NCBI RefSeq assembly: GCF_004197395.1
Contig: NZ_SELS01000035.1
Location: forward strand, 20,781-84,780
Length of the DNA stretch: 64,000 nucleotides
From: Paraburkholderia sp. UYCP14C
GTDB taxonomy: Bacteria; Pseudomonadota; Gammaproteobacteria; Burkholderiales; Burkholderiaceae
Reading direction: 5' to 3'
Below, piece after piece: positions 37,364 through 47,384 of the stretch; position 1 is the stretch's first letter; every line of letters starts with the position of its first letter. The position numbers were made by a program, and so were the translations under genes. Below the pieces are notes generated by a model that saw only the letters and a list, made by a program, of their open reading frames with translations, made no database searches and had not been told where the DNA came from.

Positions 37364-40300
37364 TCAGAACCGGTACTTGACCCGGATCTGGCCGCCATTC
37401 TCGACCTCATGCGCGGCAACCATGCCGTCATACTCCATACGCACATCGAGACGTTTGGTCGTATAGACCTCTACCCCAGCTGAAAATTTGCCCGCGACGT
37501 GCGCATTGGTGAGCGTATTGGTGAAGCTGCCGAAACCCGGGGCTGCGGCGAACGACGCGTTGGTCGTGTAGCTATTGCCTGCAATGAAGCTCACGCCGGC
37601 GCCGACATAGGCGTCGACTGTCGCCGACCCGATCTGCGCGCGCGTGCCGATCCGCAGATTCGGCGTGCCGGTCGCAATGACGCTGTTCGCGCTATTCACC
37701 TTCAGATTGAGCGCGCCCGCACCGCTCTCCGTGTAGCCCGGCAGATTGATGTAGTTCAGATCGCCGTCGAGCGCAGGCTCCAGGTAGAAGCGGCCGAACG
37801 GGATCTGATAGGCCGCGCGCAAGTGCAAGCCGAGATTGTACGAATCGGGCGAGGCGGTCGCCACCGCATTGGCGGTCGGGATCGCGCGCGAGCTGTTCAA
37901 CCAGCCGTAGCTGGCGTCGACCGCTCCGGTGAAAGTCCACGGACCGACCTCGTGCTTGAGCGCGACGACGCCGAGAAGCGCATTGCCGTTGGCGCTCGTC
38001 AGGTTGTCGTTGCCGGTGAAGCGGTCGGTCTCGTAGCCGATGGCGCCACCGAGGAACCAGCCGGGCTGCAGCTGGACCTGACCGCCGACCTTCATCGTCG
38101 TACCTTGCCAGCCGAAACCCGGGAACGAAGCGTCGGCGCTGCGGTTTTCCCACATGCCCGTGGCGCGGAACCACACGCAGGAGCCCTGCTTTCTGACGGT
38201 GGTGTCGTCGTCGCCGAACTCCGGGCAACTGAAGACGGAGCGCGAGAATGCCTGGCTGGACTGGTAGCGCGCAGCGGCCACGCCGAGCAGCTCCTGGCCG
38301 GAGACGGCGGTCAGCGTCTGGGCATAGCCCGCCGTGCTACCGGCGCTGCCGAAGGCGCCGAAGATCGGCGAAAAGGTGGGATTGGCGCTGTTCCACAGCC
38401 GGTCCAGGTTGGCCGCGACACTTTGCTGCGTGGCCGAAGTCCCCTTGCTCGCACCGACGAAATCCGCATCGGTCTTGATCGCGACGGTGTTGCCCTGCAC
38501 CAGCGGCGTGAAGCGGTAAACCGGCGTAGAAGAACCCGCGAGCGTCGCATCCGGCTGAATGCCGCCGGCCGCCGACAGCACGGTGCTCGTACTCTTCAGA
38601 TAGCTCACCGGATCGGCCTGCACCTTACCGGCAAGTGCGGCGGTACCGGTGATGTTGAGCAGATCGGACCGCTTGTTGGCCGGATCGATCTGCACGTTCA
38701 GCGTGCCAGTCGAAGTCTGCACGAGATTGCCGGTGAGAACCGTATTGCCGATCGACTTCGCGCCGCCGACTTTGAGCGTGCCGGCATTGTTCACCGTGCC
38801 GCCTCCGACGTTCAGCGTGGTGGGTGTGTCGATCACGCCGCCGGGCAGATTGTTGACAACGCTGTTGCCGGGGCCACCAAGGGAGTAGATGTCACCGGTG
38901 ATGGTGCCGGAGTTATTGACCGTGGTGGTGACGGACCCCTCGCCCCAGAATGTGGGGTCCACCAGGATCGCGTATTTGCCTAAGGTCTGGATGGTGCCCT
39001 GGTTGGTGATGACGTTGTTATTGCCGCCAATCAGACGGACGGCGGCAGCGTCGCGAATGTCCGGCGTCTCTATGGTCGTCGGGAAATTGGGGTCGTTCGT
39101 GCCGCCTATGACTTTCGACCCGGGCGCCAGGTTGATAAAGATTTGCCCGCCTTGATGGCCGTCGCTCTGCGCCAGGATGCCGGCGGACCCGACGCCTGTG
39201 GCCATGACCGTGTCGTTATTCTTGACGTTGACGGCGACCGTGCCGCCCACGCCGGCACCACCCGCGCTGCCACGTGACAGAACATGCAGCGGGCCGAGAA
39301 TGCTCGAGTTGTCGTTGGCGGCCACCAGACCACCGCCACCGCCGATCGATTGCGCGAAGATCGCGGGCGCGTACCGGCCTGTCGTCACGACCTTCCCGCC
39401 GTTCATCACGATGACGTTGACGTTGCCGCCATTGCCGCTGTTGGCAAATACCGCGCCGCTCGTATTGTCATCGTAGTAGGTCGGAGCGGACGGGTCGCCG
39501 GCAAAGCCCCCGCCACCGCCGATCGATTGTGCGACGATCCCATACGCACCGTCGCCGGTGGTAGAGACAGTGTTATTGGTGTCCAGAACAAGAACGTTGC
39601 CGCCATTGCCGCTCGCGCCGCCAGCGCCAACGAGCACGTTCCCGTTGATCTGTCCGCCCGCCACAAACCCGCCCCCGCCGCCAATCGACTGCGCGACGAT
39701 ACCGTGCGCGTCAAGCCCGCTCGTCGTCACGTTGCCTTGCGTGTAGACATTGACGAAGCCGCCATTTCCCGAACTGCCGTTCTGACCGCCGAAGCTCAGT
39801 GTCACTCCGTAGATGTCGGCGATTCGCCCCTGAGGATTCTGGACGGCTTTGGAAGGATCGAATGTCTCATCGCTGCTCGCGGTCGTCACGACACCGCCGC
39901 CGCCGCCGATACTTTGCGCGAGGATGCCGACGCTGTGCTTGCCAAGTGTCGTGACCGTGCCGGAGTTGCTGACGTGCACGTCGCCGCCATCCCCGGCGCC
40001 TCCGCCATTGCCGCCCACGGCGACCGACAGGCTTTTCAGCGAACCGCTGACCGCGCCCGACATCGCGCCGTTGCCGCCACCGCCGCCAACGCTCTGCGCG
40101 TACAAGCCAAACGCTTCCACGCCCTGCGTCTCGACTGCGCCATTTGCCTTCTGCACGATACTCACCGCCCCGCCCGAGCCCGCCGCGCCACCGCTGCCGC
40201 CCACGGCGACCGCGGCCTGCACTTTCGAATCATTGTTCGACTTGCCGACCGAACTCGCCGCGCCACCGCTGCCGCCACCGCCGCCAACACTCTGCGCGAA

Positions 40301-43300
40301 GATGCCGTGAGATTGCGCGCCATAGGTGCCGATCGCGCCGGTGTTGGTTGCGTTCACGGCGCCGCCCACGCCACCCGCGCCGCCGCTGCCGCCGACCGAC
40401 ACGCCGACGCTGATCTGGTTCACGGTGCCCAGAACCTTCGATACTCCATCCGGCTGCGTGAGGAGCTTTTCCAGATCACCATAAGTCGCTTCGATTTTTT
40501 CGCCCAACGCTCCGTCCTGCAGGATGTTGTTGCCCAGGTTCTGCACATTCTGGTTGAGGCCGAGGCCGTTACCCAGAATGCCGAACAGGGCCTGGGCGTT
40601 GGAGTAGGTGTCGAGGCCGCTGCTGCCGCCCGCGGCCGCCGCGCCCTTGCCGCCTTTGCCCCCGCCGCCGCCGACGCTTTGCGCGAAGATGCCGGTCGAG
40701 GCCGCGCCGCGGGTGACGATGTTGCCGTTGTTGGTCGTCGTCACCGTGTTGCCGTCGCCGCCGACGCCACCCTTGCCGCCAACTCCCACGGCGATCGCAG
40801 CCGTGCCGCCGCTGGCCGCAGCGGTACCACCGCCGCCTGCGCCGCCGCCGCCGCCCACGCTCTGGGCGAACACCGCATCGGCGCCGTCGCCGCGCGTCGC
40901 GATCGAACCGTCGTTGGTCAGGCCGACGGTGCCGCCCGTCCCCCCTGTTCCACCCGTTCCGCCCACCGCGATCGACGCGCTGAAGCTGGTTTTCGCGTTA
41001 GTCGCCGTTGCCGAGGCATCGCCCGTGCCGCCATTGCCGCCGCCACCGCCAATCGACTGTGCGAACACGCCGTGGGCGTCCTGGCCCAGGGTTGCGATCA
41101 GCCCGGAGTTTTCCAGGTTGACGGCGCCGCCCGTGCCGCCGCTGCCGCCGCTACCGCCGAGAGCCACGGAGACCGACAGGGACGCCCCCTTGGCAGGTGA
41201 CGCGGAGTAGGACGCGGCGGTTGCGTCGCCGCCCGTACCGCCGCCGCCACCGACCGACTGCGCGAACACAGCAGTTGCGCTGTCGCCCGCTGTGGTGATC
41301 AGACCGGAATTATCGAGCGTGACATTGCCGCCGGTGTTGCCGGTCCCGCCGGTGCCACCGATCGCGGCGCTGACACTGATTGAAGGAATATTTGGGCTGC
41401 CCGATGCGGCCACGGCACGCGCCGTGGCGCTGCCGCCGGAGCCGCCGCCGCCGCCGATGCTTTGCAGCACGACACCTTCGGCGTCCGAACCATACGTGAC
41501 GACCTGCCCCGTATTGGTCAGCGACACCGCGCCGGCCGCGCCACCTCCGCCGCCTTGTCCGCCGATGGCAACCGAGCTCGACAGCGGGCCGCCGACGGTG
41601 AACGCTGTAGCGTTGCCGCCATTGCCGCCACCGCCGCCGATCGACTGGGCCTTGATACCGGCTGCGTGGTCGCCGTAGGTCGTGACGAGTGCGGCGTTGT
41701 CGACGGTGACCTGGCCGCCCGCGCCGCCACCGTGGGCATCCCCGCCGATCACCATGGTGATCAGCCCGCCGCCGCTCGACGTCGCGCTGCCGGCGTTGCC
41801 GCCAGAGCCGCCGATGCTTTGCGCGAGGATGCCGGCGCCACCGCTCTGGTCGAGGCTGCCAAACACGCTGTGCTGGCCCAGCGCGAGTTTCACCGCGCCG
41901 CCATTGCCACCCTGGCCGCCGTTGCCGCCGATCTCGAAGCCCGCGCCAGCGGTGGCGCCGCTGGCGTCGCCGCCGCTTCCGCCGCCGCCGCCGATGCTTT
42001 GCGCGATCAGCGGGATGCTGCCTGTGCCTGCGCCTGACTGACTGCCGGCCGTGACATACGCGTGGTCCGAGTTCACCGTGACCGCGCCGCCATCGCCGCC
42101 CGCGGCACCTGCACCGCCCGAGCCGGCCAGCGCGAAGCTGACATTACCGCCATTACCCCCACCGCCGCCGACACTTTGCACCAGGGCGCCGTGGGTATAT
42201 GAGCCGTTCGTTTTGATTGTCGCCGAGTTCGTCGCGTCTCCAAGGGTCAGCGAAGCGCTCCCGCCGGCGCCTGCCTTACCACCGTTGCCGCCTTCACCCA
42301 CGATAGGGCTCTGGACGCCGTCACCGCCGCCGCCGGCGCCGCCATTGGCCTGCACCAGCACCGCCTCACCGCCGATCAGCCCGGCAGCAGACTGCCCGGC
42401 CGGAACATTCGCCGTGTAATCGATCGAACCGAGGACGGTGGCGCCGGCGCTGCCGCCATTCCCGCCGTTGCCGCCCGCCCCACCCTCGTTGCGGATTGTG
42501 CTGTCGGTGGCGGTGCCACCGGTCCCGCCTGCTCCGCCATTTGCCTTGGCGGTTACGCCGCTGCCCGGCTGATACCGACTGTTCGCCGGTTGCATCTGAT
42601 CGGAGAAAACGATCTGGCCACCGCTGCCGAGTTCCGCACTGGCTGTGCCGCCGTTACCTCCGTTGCCGCCGGTCCCGCCAAAACTGCCAATTCCACCGAA
42701 CGCGCCACCAGCGTCGCCGCCTCTACCGCCCTCGGCGTCGGCCTGCATCGGAAAGATCTGGCCTGTCGAGGTGCCGGCGATCAGGCTGCCGTTCTGAAAC
42801 GCAAGCGTCGCGGTACCGCCGGCGCCGCCGTCGCCGCCCTTGCCTCCATAGCTTTGCACGAGAAGATCGATCGGCCTGGGCGCGTCGCCCCCCGTTCCGC
42901 CGCTTCCGCCCTTGGCGATCACTTGCAGGCCCTTACCATAGAACTGGATATTGCCGGAGGCGTTAAGCGCCGCCTGACCACCCCGCCCCCCCGCTCCGCC
43001 GTTGCCGCCGTAGAGCGCCTGTCTGCCTTGGGTATTGGAGTCGCGGCCCGCTCCGCCGGCGCCGCCATTGGCTTCCACGTCGAGCGCAACTTCCGGAAGG
43101 ACACCTTTCGAGTCGGGGCCAACCGTGCCGCTGAACTGCACGGAGACCGCGCCGCCCTTGCCGCCCGCTCCGCCGGCTCCCGTGTGGGCGGTGTTATTGT
43201 CGTTATAACCGCCCTGTCCGCCGACACCACCGTTACCACCGTTGACGGACCATTCCGCCCCCACCAGGGGGCTCTCTACGGACTGGGCGAAGCCTCCCTT

Positions 43301-43699
43301 CACCGTAATTCCGCTATTGACGCTGTTAAAGGAACCACCCGACTGACCAGCGAAGCCATCCTGGCCCCGTCCGTTCCAGGAACCGTCGTCAGCGCCGTTG
43401 CATCCTTGCTGGCCCGGGGCGTTCAGGTAGTACTGGGGAAGCGGCGCTGCGCCGAACGTCTGATTGGAGAAGTTGGTCTGTGCCGGCGCCGCAGGCAGCG
43501 CGGGGTTGGCGCTGCTGTTGCACTGGGCACGAACCGCGACCGGAACGAGCAGCGCTGCCAGCGACGCCACGGCCGAGGCTAATGCAACCACGGTGCGACG
43601 CTTGCGGCCGCAGCAATCCTCCATACAAAGCACCGACGTCAGTGCCCGGGCAGACTCACAATGCGATGAATGCTTGAAGATATACACGATCTTTCCCAT
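37364..43699 (-). CDS. Giant Gly/Asn-rich autotransporter (type Va adhesin-like)
   Basis: A 2111-residue protein. A long N-terminal signal region (about 59 residues, ending VPVAVRAQ) starts MGKIVYIFKHSSH and may be an extended signal peptide; a shorter start at 43624 (MEDCCGRKRR) is possible. The passenger (about 60-1750) is beta-helix-like and extremely rich in Gly and Asn. It has 15 copies of a (A/V/L)QS(I/V)GGGGG motif (one copy GGSGG) and a degenerate last one (AQSDGHQGG), spaced about 55-130 residues apart. Residues about 1033-1096 form the only long non-Gly, probably helical insert (LGLNQNVQNLGNNIL, then KIEATYGDLEKLL). The last ~280 residues are an autotransporter barrel ending in RVKYRF, with two Cys near its start. 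Surface adhesion is the inferred role. Confidence 0.88.
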   Translation of the reverse strand: MGKIVYIFKHSSHCESARALTSVLCMEDCCGRKRRTVVALASAVASLAALLVPVAVRAQCNSSANPALPAAPAQTNFSNQTFGAAPLPQYYLNAPGQQGCNGADDGSWNGRGQDGFAGQSGGSFNSVNSGITVKGGFAQSVESPLVGAEWSVNGGNGGVGGQGGYNDNNTAHTGAGGAGGKGGAVSVQFSGTVGPDSKGVLPEVALDVEANGGAGGAGRDSNTQGRQALYGGNGGAGGRGGQAALNASGNIQFYGKGLQVIAKGGSGGTGGDAPRPIDLLVQSYGGKGGDGGAGGTATLAFQNGSLIAGTSTGQIFPMQADAEGGRGGDAGGAFGGIGSFGGTGGNGGNGGTASAELGSGGQIVFSDQMQPANSRYQPGSGVTAKANGGAGGTGGTATDSTIRNEGGAGGNGGNGGSAGATVLGSIDYTANVPAGQSAAGLIGGEAVLVQANGGAGGGGDGVQSPIVGEGGNGGKAGAGGSASLTLGDATNSATIKTNGSYTHGALVQSVGGGGGNGGNVSFALAGSGGAGAAGGDGGAVTVNSDHAYVTAGSQSGAGTGSIPLIAQSIGGGGGSGGDASGATAGAGFEIGGNGGQGGNGGAVKLALGQHSVFGSLDQSGGAGILAQSIGGSGGNAGSATSSGGGLITMVIGGDAHGGGAGGQVTVDNAALVTTYGDHAAGIKAQSIGGGGGNGGNATAFTVGGPLSSSVAIGGQGGGGGAAGAVSLTNTGQVVTYGSDAEGVVLQSIGGGGGSGGSATARAVAASGSPNIPSISVSAAIGGTGGTGNTGGNVTLDNSGLITTAGDSATAVFAQSVGGGGGTGGDATAASYSASPAKGASLSVSVALGGSGGSGGTGGAVNLENSGLIATLGQDAHGVFAQSIGGGGGNGGTGDASATATNAKTSFSASIAVGGTGGTGGTGGTVGLTNDGSIATRGDGADAVFAQSVGGGGGAGGGGTAAASGGTAAIAVGVGGKGGVGGDGNTVTTTNNGNIVTRGAASTGIFAQSVGGGGGKGGKGAAAAGGSSGLDTYSNAQALFGILGNGLGLNQNVQNLGNNILQDGALGEKIEATYGDLEKLLTQPDGVSKVLGTVNQISVGVSVGGSGGAGGVGGAVNATNTGAIGTYGAQSHGIFAQSVGGGGGSGGAASSVGKSNNDSKVQAAVAVGGSGGAAGSGGAVSIVQKANGAVETQGVEAFGLYAQSVGGGGGNGAMSGAVSGSLKSLSVAVGGNGGGAGDGGDVHVSNSGTVTTLGKHSVGILAQSIGGGGGVVTTASSDETFDPSKAVQNPQGRIADIYGVTLSFGGQNGSSGNGGFVNVYTQGNVTTSGLDAHGIVAQSIGGGGGFVAGGQINGNVLVGAGGASGNGGNVLVLDTNNTVSTTGDGAYGIVAQSIGGGGGFAGDPSAPTYYDDNTSGAVFANSGNGGNVNVIVMNGGKVVTTGRYAPAIFAQSIGGGGGLVAANDNSSILGPLHVLSRGSAGGAGVGGTVAVNVKNNDTVMATGVGSAGILAQSDGHQGGQIFINLAPGSKVIGGTNDPNFPTTIETPDIRDAAAVRLIGGNNNVITNQGTIQTLGKYAILVDPTFWGEGSVTTTVNNSGTITGDIYSLGGPGNSVVNNLPGGVIDTPTTLNVGGGTVNNAGTLKVGGAKSIGNTVLTGNLVQTSTGTLNVQIDPANKRSDLLNITGTAALAGKVQADPVSYLKSTSTVLSAAGGIQPDATLAGSSTPVYRFTPLVQGNTVAIKTDADFVGASKGTSATQQSVAANLDRLWNSANPTFSPIFGAFGSAGSTAGYAQTLTAVSGQELLGVAAARYQSSQAFSRSVFSCPEFGDDDTTVRKQGSCVWFRATGMWENRSADASFPGFGWQGTTMKVGGQVQLQPGWFLGGAIGYETDRFTGNDNLTSANGNALLGVVALKHEVGPWTFTGAVDASYGWLNSSRAIPTANAVATASPDSYNLGLHLRAAYQIPFGRFYLEPALDGDLNYINLPGYTESGAGALNLKVNSANSVIATGTPNLRIGTRAQIGSATVDAYVGAGVSFIAGNSYTTNASFAAAPGFGSFTNTLTNAHVAGKFSAGVEVYTTKRLDVRMEYDGMVAAHEVENGGQIRVKYRF

Positions 43700-43743
43700 T
43701 TTGGTTTTGTCGCAATGACTGGCTTTCCTGGCGACCCGGCTCG

Positions 43744-43760
43744 ATCGGACAAAATCCGAT
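43744..43760. promoter_or_regulatory. Inverted repeat upstream of the autotransporter gene
   Basis: ATCGGA-caaaa-TCCGAT, a perfect 6-bp repeat with a 5-base spacer, about 45 bases before the upper autotransporter start. It is a candidate operator. Confidence 0.35.
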
Positions 43761-44007
43761 TTCTGGACACGACGAATGACCGGAAGCCCGCACTGGCAAG
43801 TAATGCGTACGAAATTGAGCCCTGCCCACGAAGGTGATTAATTTCTAACTTTCGCCGGAGTATTTCGGTGGAAGTTTTCCAACTTGATAAAGGCCTTCAG
43901 AATGGGCTGAGGCAGCCTATGCGCGTTTGAAAAACATCAATCAATTGCGCTTGGGTTGCATAGTGCGCGTGATGACTTAGATATCAATTAGTAGGAGGGA
44001 ACCACAG

Positions 44008-44136
44008 GTGCCGATAGCCGGGCTTGGTTGCATGGAACAAGGTCCAGGCGCTGAAAAGCGCCGCGCGAATTTCAAGCCTGGTACTGCACGTGCACGGCGG
44101 GCTTTGCACTACGGCAAGCAGGGATTCGATATTTGA
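44008..44136 (+). CDS. Candidate small basic protein (42 residues)
   Basis: A GTG-initiated frame of 42 codons preceded by a strong AGGAGG at 43993-43998 with 9-base spacing, inside otherwise empty AT-rich DNA. The product is basic (EKRRANFKPGTARARRA) and ends HYGKQGFDI; no signal peptide or known domain. The good ribosome binding site is the only positive evidence. Confidence 0.25.
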   Translation: MPIAGLGCMEQGPGAEKRRANFKPGTARARRALHYGKQGFDI

Positions 44137-44325
44137 ATGGCTTCTTGCTGACCGACGCAGAACTATGTTTCTCTTCGGGGGACTCCGATCATCACAAGTA
44201 ATCCGAAGAGGAATATTTAGAATATTGATTCTATGTACGTCAACAAGCCTGAAGATCTGTGTCTGTCTTTAAAACTGAAAATTTGACATCGCCGTCGTAA
44301 GGAAACGAGTAGCCGAGACGTGCCG

Positions 44326-45000
44326 TCACACCTCGGGCGATTCGCCGAGCGTCACGGTCCAGCCGAGGCCACGCACGTTGCGAATCACAGACTGTCCGAA
44401 CTTCTTGCGTACACCGTGGATGAGCACGTCGACCGCATTGCTCTCGACTTCCTTACCCCACCCATAAAGCTTCCCCTCGAGCTGATCTCGCGAGAGGATA
44501 GTACCGGGGCGCTCGAGGAACGCGAACATCAGTGCGAATTCGCGCGCCGACAGAACGGACGACACCCCGTTGCAGCATAGCGTTCGTTTGTCGAGATCGA
44601 GGTTCAGCGAGTCATTGCCAAGACGCGACGACGCAAAGCCCGCCCTGCGACGCAGCACGGCACGAATCCGCGCAAGCAGTTCGGGCAGGTGAAAGGGCTT
44701 CAGAACGTAGTCGTCAGCGCCGAAATCGAGCCCCTGGACCCGCGCGTCGAGGTCGTCACGTGCAGTCAGGATCAGAATGGGTACCTTGCTACCCTTCTCA
44801 CGCGCCGTCTTCAGCAATTCAATGCCGCCCATGCCGGGCAAACCAAGATCGAGCAAGACCAGCGTATATTCAACGGCAGCGATGGCCGCACTGCCGGCAT
44901 TGCCGTCGCGTACCCAGTCGACGCTGTACTCCGCATCCTGAAGCGCGCGCAGCAAACTTTGACCGATCTGCAGGTCGTCTTCGACTATGAGCACTCGCAT
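44326..45000 (-). CDS. OmpR-family response regulator
   Basis: A 224-residue regulator. The receiver domain starts MRVLIVEDDLQIGQSLLRAL; the acidic pocket is EDD at residues 7-9, phosphoacceptor Asp51 is in LVLLDLGLPG, and Thr/Lys switch residues are in LILTARDDLDAR and DDYVLKPF. The C-terminal winged helix spans about residues 125-224 (LSAREFALMFAFLERPGTIL, RDQLEGKLYGW, DVLIHGVRKKFG). It resembles QseB/PmrA/TctD regulators. The sensor kinase that should be its partner is 2.4 kb upstream on the same strand, separated by a glycosidase gene and a non-coding stretch. An N-terminal extension of 14 codons is open but not family-like. Confidence 0.92.
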   Translation of the reverse strand: MRVLIVEDDLQIGQSLLRALQDAEYSVDWVRDGNAGSAAIAAVEYTLVLLDLGLPGMGGIELLKTAREKGSKVPILILTARDDLDARVQGLDFGADDYVLKPFHLPELLARIRAVLRRRAGFASSRLGNDSLNLDLDKRTLCCNGVSSVLSAREFALMFAFLERPGTILSRDQLEGKLYGWGKEVESNAVDVLIHGVRKKFGQSVIRNVRGLGWTVTLGESPEV

Positions 45001-45744
45001 GGTGCAATGTCCACAGCAATGGAGCGTTGTCGTTGGGTGCAAGGCAAGGAACGTTTCTCCGCGGGCGCGTTTTGCGCCTGAGCGATTCGCGATTCATGCG
45101 TATTGCGCCGGGTATGTCGCATCAGTTCGGACCCTTCGCATCAGGAGAATTGGCTCTTCCCGGGAAATACTTTCCGAACCACTCGCGAATGCCGGAACTG
45201 GTGAAGCTGTATCGCACGGGATTTATACAAGTGGCTGAACACGGGCCCCATGAAGAATCGCTATCCTCAGGATCGACAAGCAGGAAATAGACATTAAGCA
45301 TATGTCCCTCTCACGTAGGAGACCCTCTTGCGTCAGGGATTCGCTCGCAATAATTCCCGGAATCCACTTTCCATTGGCACTTTTCAGCCGACCGATCCGC
45401 AATCTTCGTCTCAGGAAATATTCTAGATGTTAAGAATGAGATTGGAATGAGTATTGACGGACCGGTCCTTGCCGCGCGCGAGCGTTCGAAAAAGGCCGCT
45501 CGCCCTGACAACATGCGACCAATCTAACAGGTCGAACCTGGACTATCAGTTGATCGTTGGATTGTTCGGGAGGGCGTCACATAAATGGGGTCGGTCGCGA
45601 TGTGCGTATCGCGTCATCGCGCTCGCTCAGCCTGCCCGGCAGAATAAAGCCGCTGTCTGGAATTCCGATACCCTGGCCTCGAGTCAAGCGATTTGAAACG
45701 CGGCAACAGGAGCATCGACGAACAGGCTTCCCGGCAGTTTCCTG
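45001..45744. other. Gene-poor, lower-GC stretch between regulator and glycosidase
   Basis: About 740 bases, with no frame I can support: short frames at 45027-45290 (+) and 45311-45514 (-) have neither ribosome binding sites nor recognisable content. A self-complementary GGACCGGTCC follows TTGAC near 45459. The composition differs from core genes and suggests acquired or decaying DNA. Any promoter for the response regulator should be here. Confidence 0.5.
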
Positions 45745-47148
45745 TCAGGGACGCTTCGTCGTCTTGAGCAGATTGAGTGAGTTGACCGCTGCGGAGCATG
45801 TCGATTCAATCTGGAAGGGATTCGGAGAGAATTTGTAATTGCAGGCATTGATGCCCTTGTTGTCGCTTACGAACATCTCGTAACGGCCCGCGCCATGGTT
45901 TGATCGCGGATAGACAATGATCGCGTTATCCTGTGTTTGATAATCGGGAATACCTTGATAGGCGACCGTTTTCTGGACATTGGCCAGGTTGCCGGTCTGA
46001 CCGTAATCGTGCGGATCGGCGCCCTGAGCCGGCCATTGGCCGGTCGTTACGCCCATATACGCATCATTGTTCTGCTGCGTGAAGGCCAGAGTTTTCTTCA
46101 ATGGCTCGTCGTTATACTCGAAGTACACGGTGCCCACATTGTTCGCCTGTTGGGAACGGCTTACGACGATACCCCAAACATAATTCCACCAATGCGGATT
46201 GAAGCTGTCGGTTTCGTTATCATGAGCCCCCATTTCGCTGATGAGAAACGGCTTATTGTATTTCTGCGTAAGCGCCGTGATCTGGTTGAACATCAAACTG
46301 TATGAGCCCGCAGACGATGGGTTGGACGCGTCGCCGCGATATCCAGAATTCACCGAAATAATATCGATATTGCTCGGGCCGATGGCCTCGAGTATTGGAC
46401 TCTTGCCATTGGCGTCGAGAGTCCATTGACTCGGATTATCAACCGCCGAATACGTGATTCTGGCAGCCGGACACAGCTGACGTACGACCCTGGCAGCAAG
46501 CTGGACGTTCTGGGCAACATTTCCGTTCGGATTGCCCAGAATCTCCTGGTCGAATTCGTTGCCAATGCTGTAAGCGAGCACCGCGTTGTGCAGTTGTCCA
46601 GCAGGACAGGTTTCTTGAACAATTGAAGTAATGATTCCTTTAGCAGTGTCAGGCGGCTGTTGCGACGCATAGGTTGTTAGGACAGGATAGATGACCTTCA
46701 TCTTCCGAGCGTCCAGTTGGTCAAGAAACGCCGTATGCGACTTGTTGTATGTATTGATGTTGTAGAGACGAATTGTGTTGACCCCCATATTTTGCATATC
46801 ATCGAGATCGAGCTTCCACCGCTGCTTGAGCGCATTGTTATATTGAAGGTTTTTTCCGTCGCCACCCTCCGGTAGCAGTCCGGTCAGATCATCGTCGTAG
46901 CAGGGGCTCGTCCAGCTGTTCTGATTGTCGATATGCGCGCCGGAGCACAGCCATGCTCCACCCTCGCCGGCCTTAATGTCATATTGACTATTGGTGGTGT
47001 ACCAGCCACGGGGTTCAGGTTGATACACCATGCCATTTACAAACCATGCCTGATCGTCGACATAGAGCTTGTTGTTCATGATGGTTGTCGCACCATGTGC
47101 GTTGAGTGCGGCAATTCCGGCAAATATCAGAAAGAGCGATCGTTTCAT
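45745..47148 (-). CDS. Secreted GH72-like glycosidase (TIM barrel)
   Basis: A 467-residue exported protein with a signal peptide (MKRSLFLIFAGIAALNAHGA). The barrel resembles fungal GH72 beta-1,3-glucanosyltransferases: WFVNGMVYQPEPRG near the start, MGVNTIRLYNINTYNKSHT on an inner strand, acid/base Glu198 in AYSIGNEFDQ and nucleophile Glu305 in FLISEMGAHD. The C-terminal ~80 residues with three Cys may be a separate beta-domain. GC content and codon use (many AAT, ATT, GAT) are lower than the neighbours, suggesting transfer. It lies between a sensor kinase and its probable response regulator. Activity on beta-glucan is inferred from weak family likeness. Confidence 0.72.
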   Translation of the reverse strand: MKRSLFLIFAGIAALNAHGATTIMNNKLYVDDQAWFVNGMVYQPEPRGWYTTNSQYDIKAGEGGAWLCSGAHIDNQNSWTSPCYDDDLTGLLPEGGDGKNLQYNNALKQRWKLDLDDMQNMGVNTIRLYNINTYNKSHTAFLDQLDARKMKVIYPVLTTYASQQPPDTAKGIITSIVQETCPAGQLHNAVLAYSIGNEFDQEILGNPNGNVAQNVQLAARVVRQLCPAARITYSAVDNPSQWTLDANGKSPILEAIGPSNIDIISVNSGYRGDASNPSSAGSYSLMFNQITALTQKYNKPFLISEMGAHDNETDSFNPHWWNYVWGIVVSRSQQANNVGTVYFEYNDEPLKKTLAFTQQNNDAYMGVTTGQWPAQGADPHDYGQTGNLANVQKTVAYQGIPDYQTQDNAIIVYPRSNHGAGRYEMFVSDNKGINACNYKFSPNPFQIESTCSAAVNSLNLLKTTKRP

Positions 47149-47384
47149 GGCCAAATCTCCAGATTCTTGAATAGGCGTGAGTCGCGACGCAATCAGGCTT
47201 GAAACGACCACTTAAGGTGCCGCGACGACATGCTCTATTAGAACGTTCGCCGGATTAGCTTTCTATTAGTCGGACGGTTTCGCACAGGGTCATTTGGCTA
47301 ATGCATTCGGATGCGCATTTATTCGCAGTCTTGAATAATTGGCAGTTTCGTCTTTGCCGCAAGTCGCCGCCGCAATCGCACTCC

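Larger units (their letters stand above)
43700..44325. other. AT-richer intergenic region upstream of the autotransporter
   Basis: About 625 bases between two leftward genes, clearly lower in GC than the flanks. It holds the upstream control region of the autotransporter, an inverted repeat at 43744, and one very short frame with a good ribosome binding site (44008). An 82-codon frame at 44024-44272 has no ribosome binding site and is not called. Confidence 0.5.

Noticed and set aside
39300-42500. Repeated motif every 150-400 bases that could suggest a CRISPR or DNA repeat array
   Set aside because: The repeats are in-frame coding units (AQS(I/V)GGGGG) of the autotransporter, uneven in spacing, without constant-length spacers.
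44024-44272. 82-codon frame in the AT-rich gap
   Set aside because: No ribosome binding site and no recognisable sequence; it overlaps a shorter frame with a better site.
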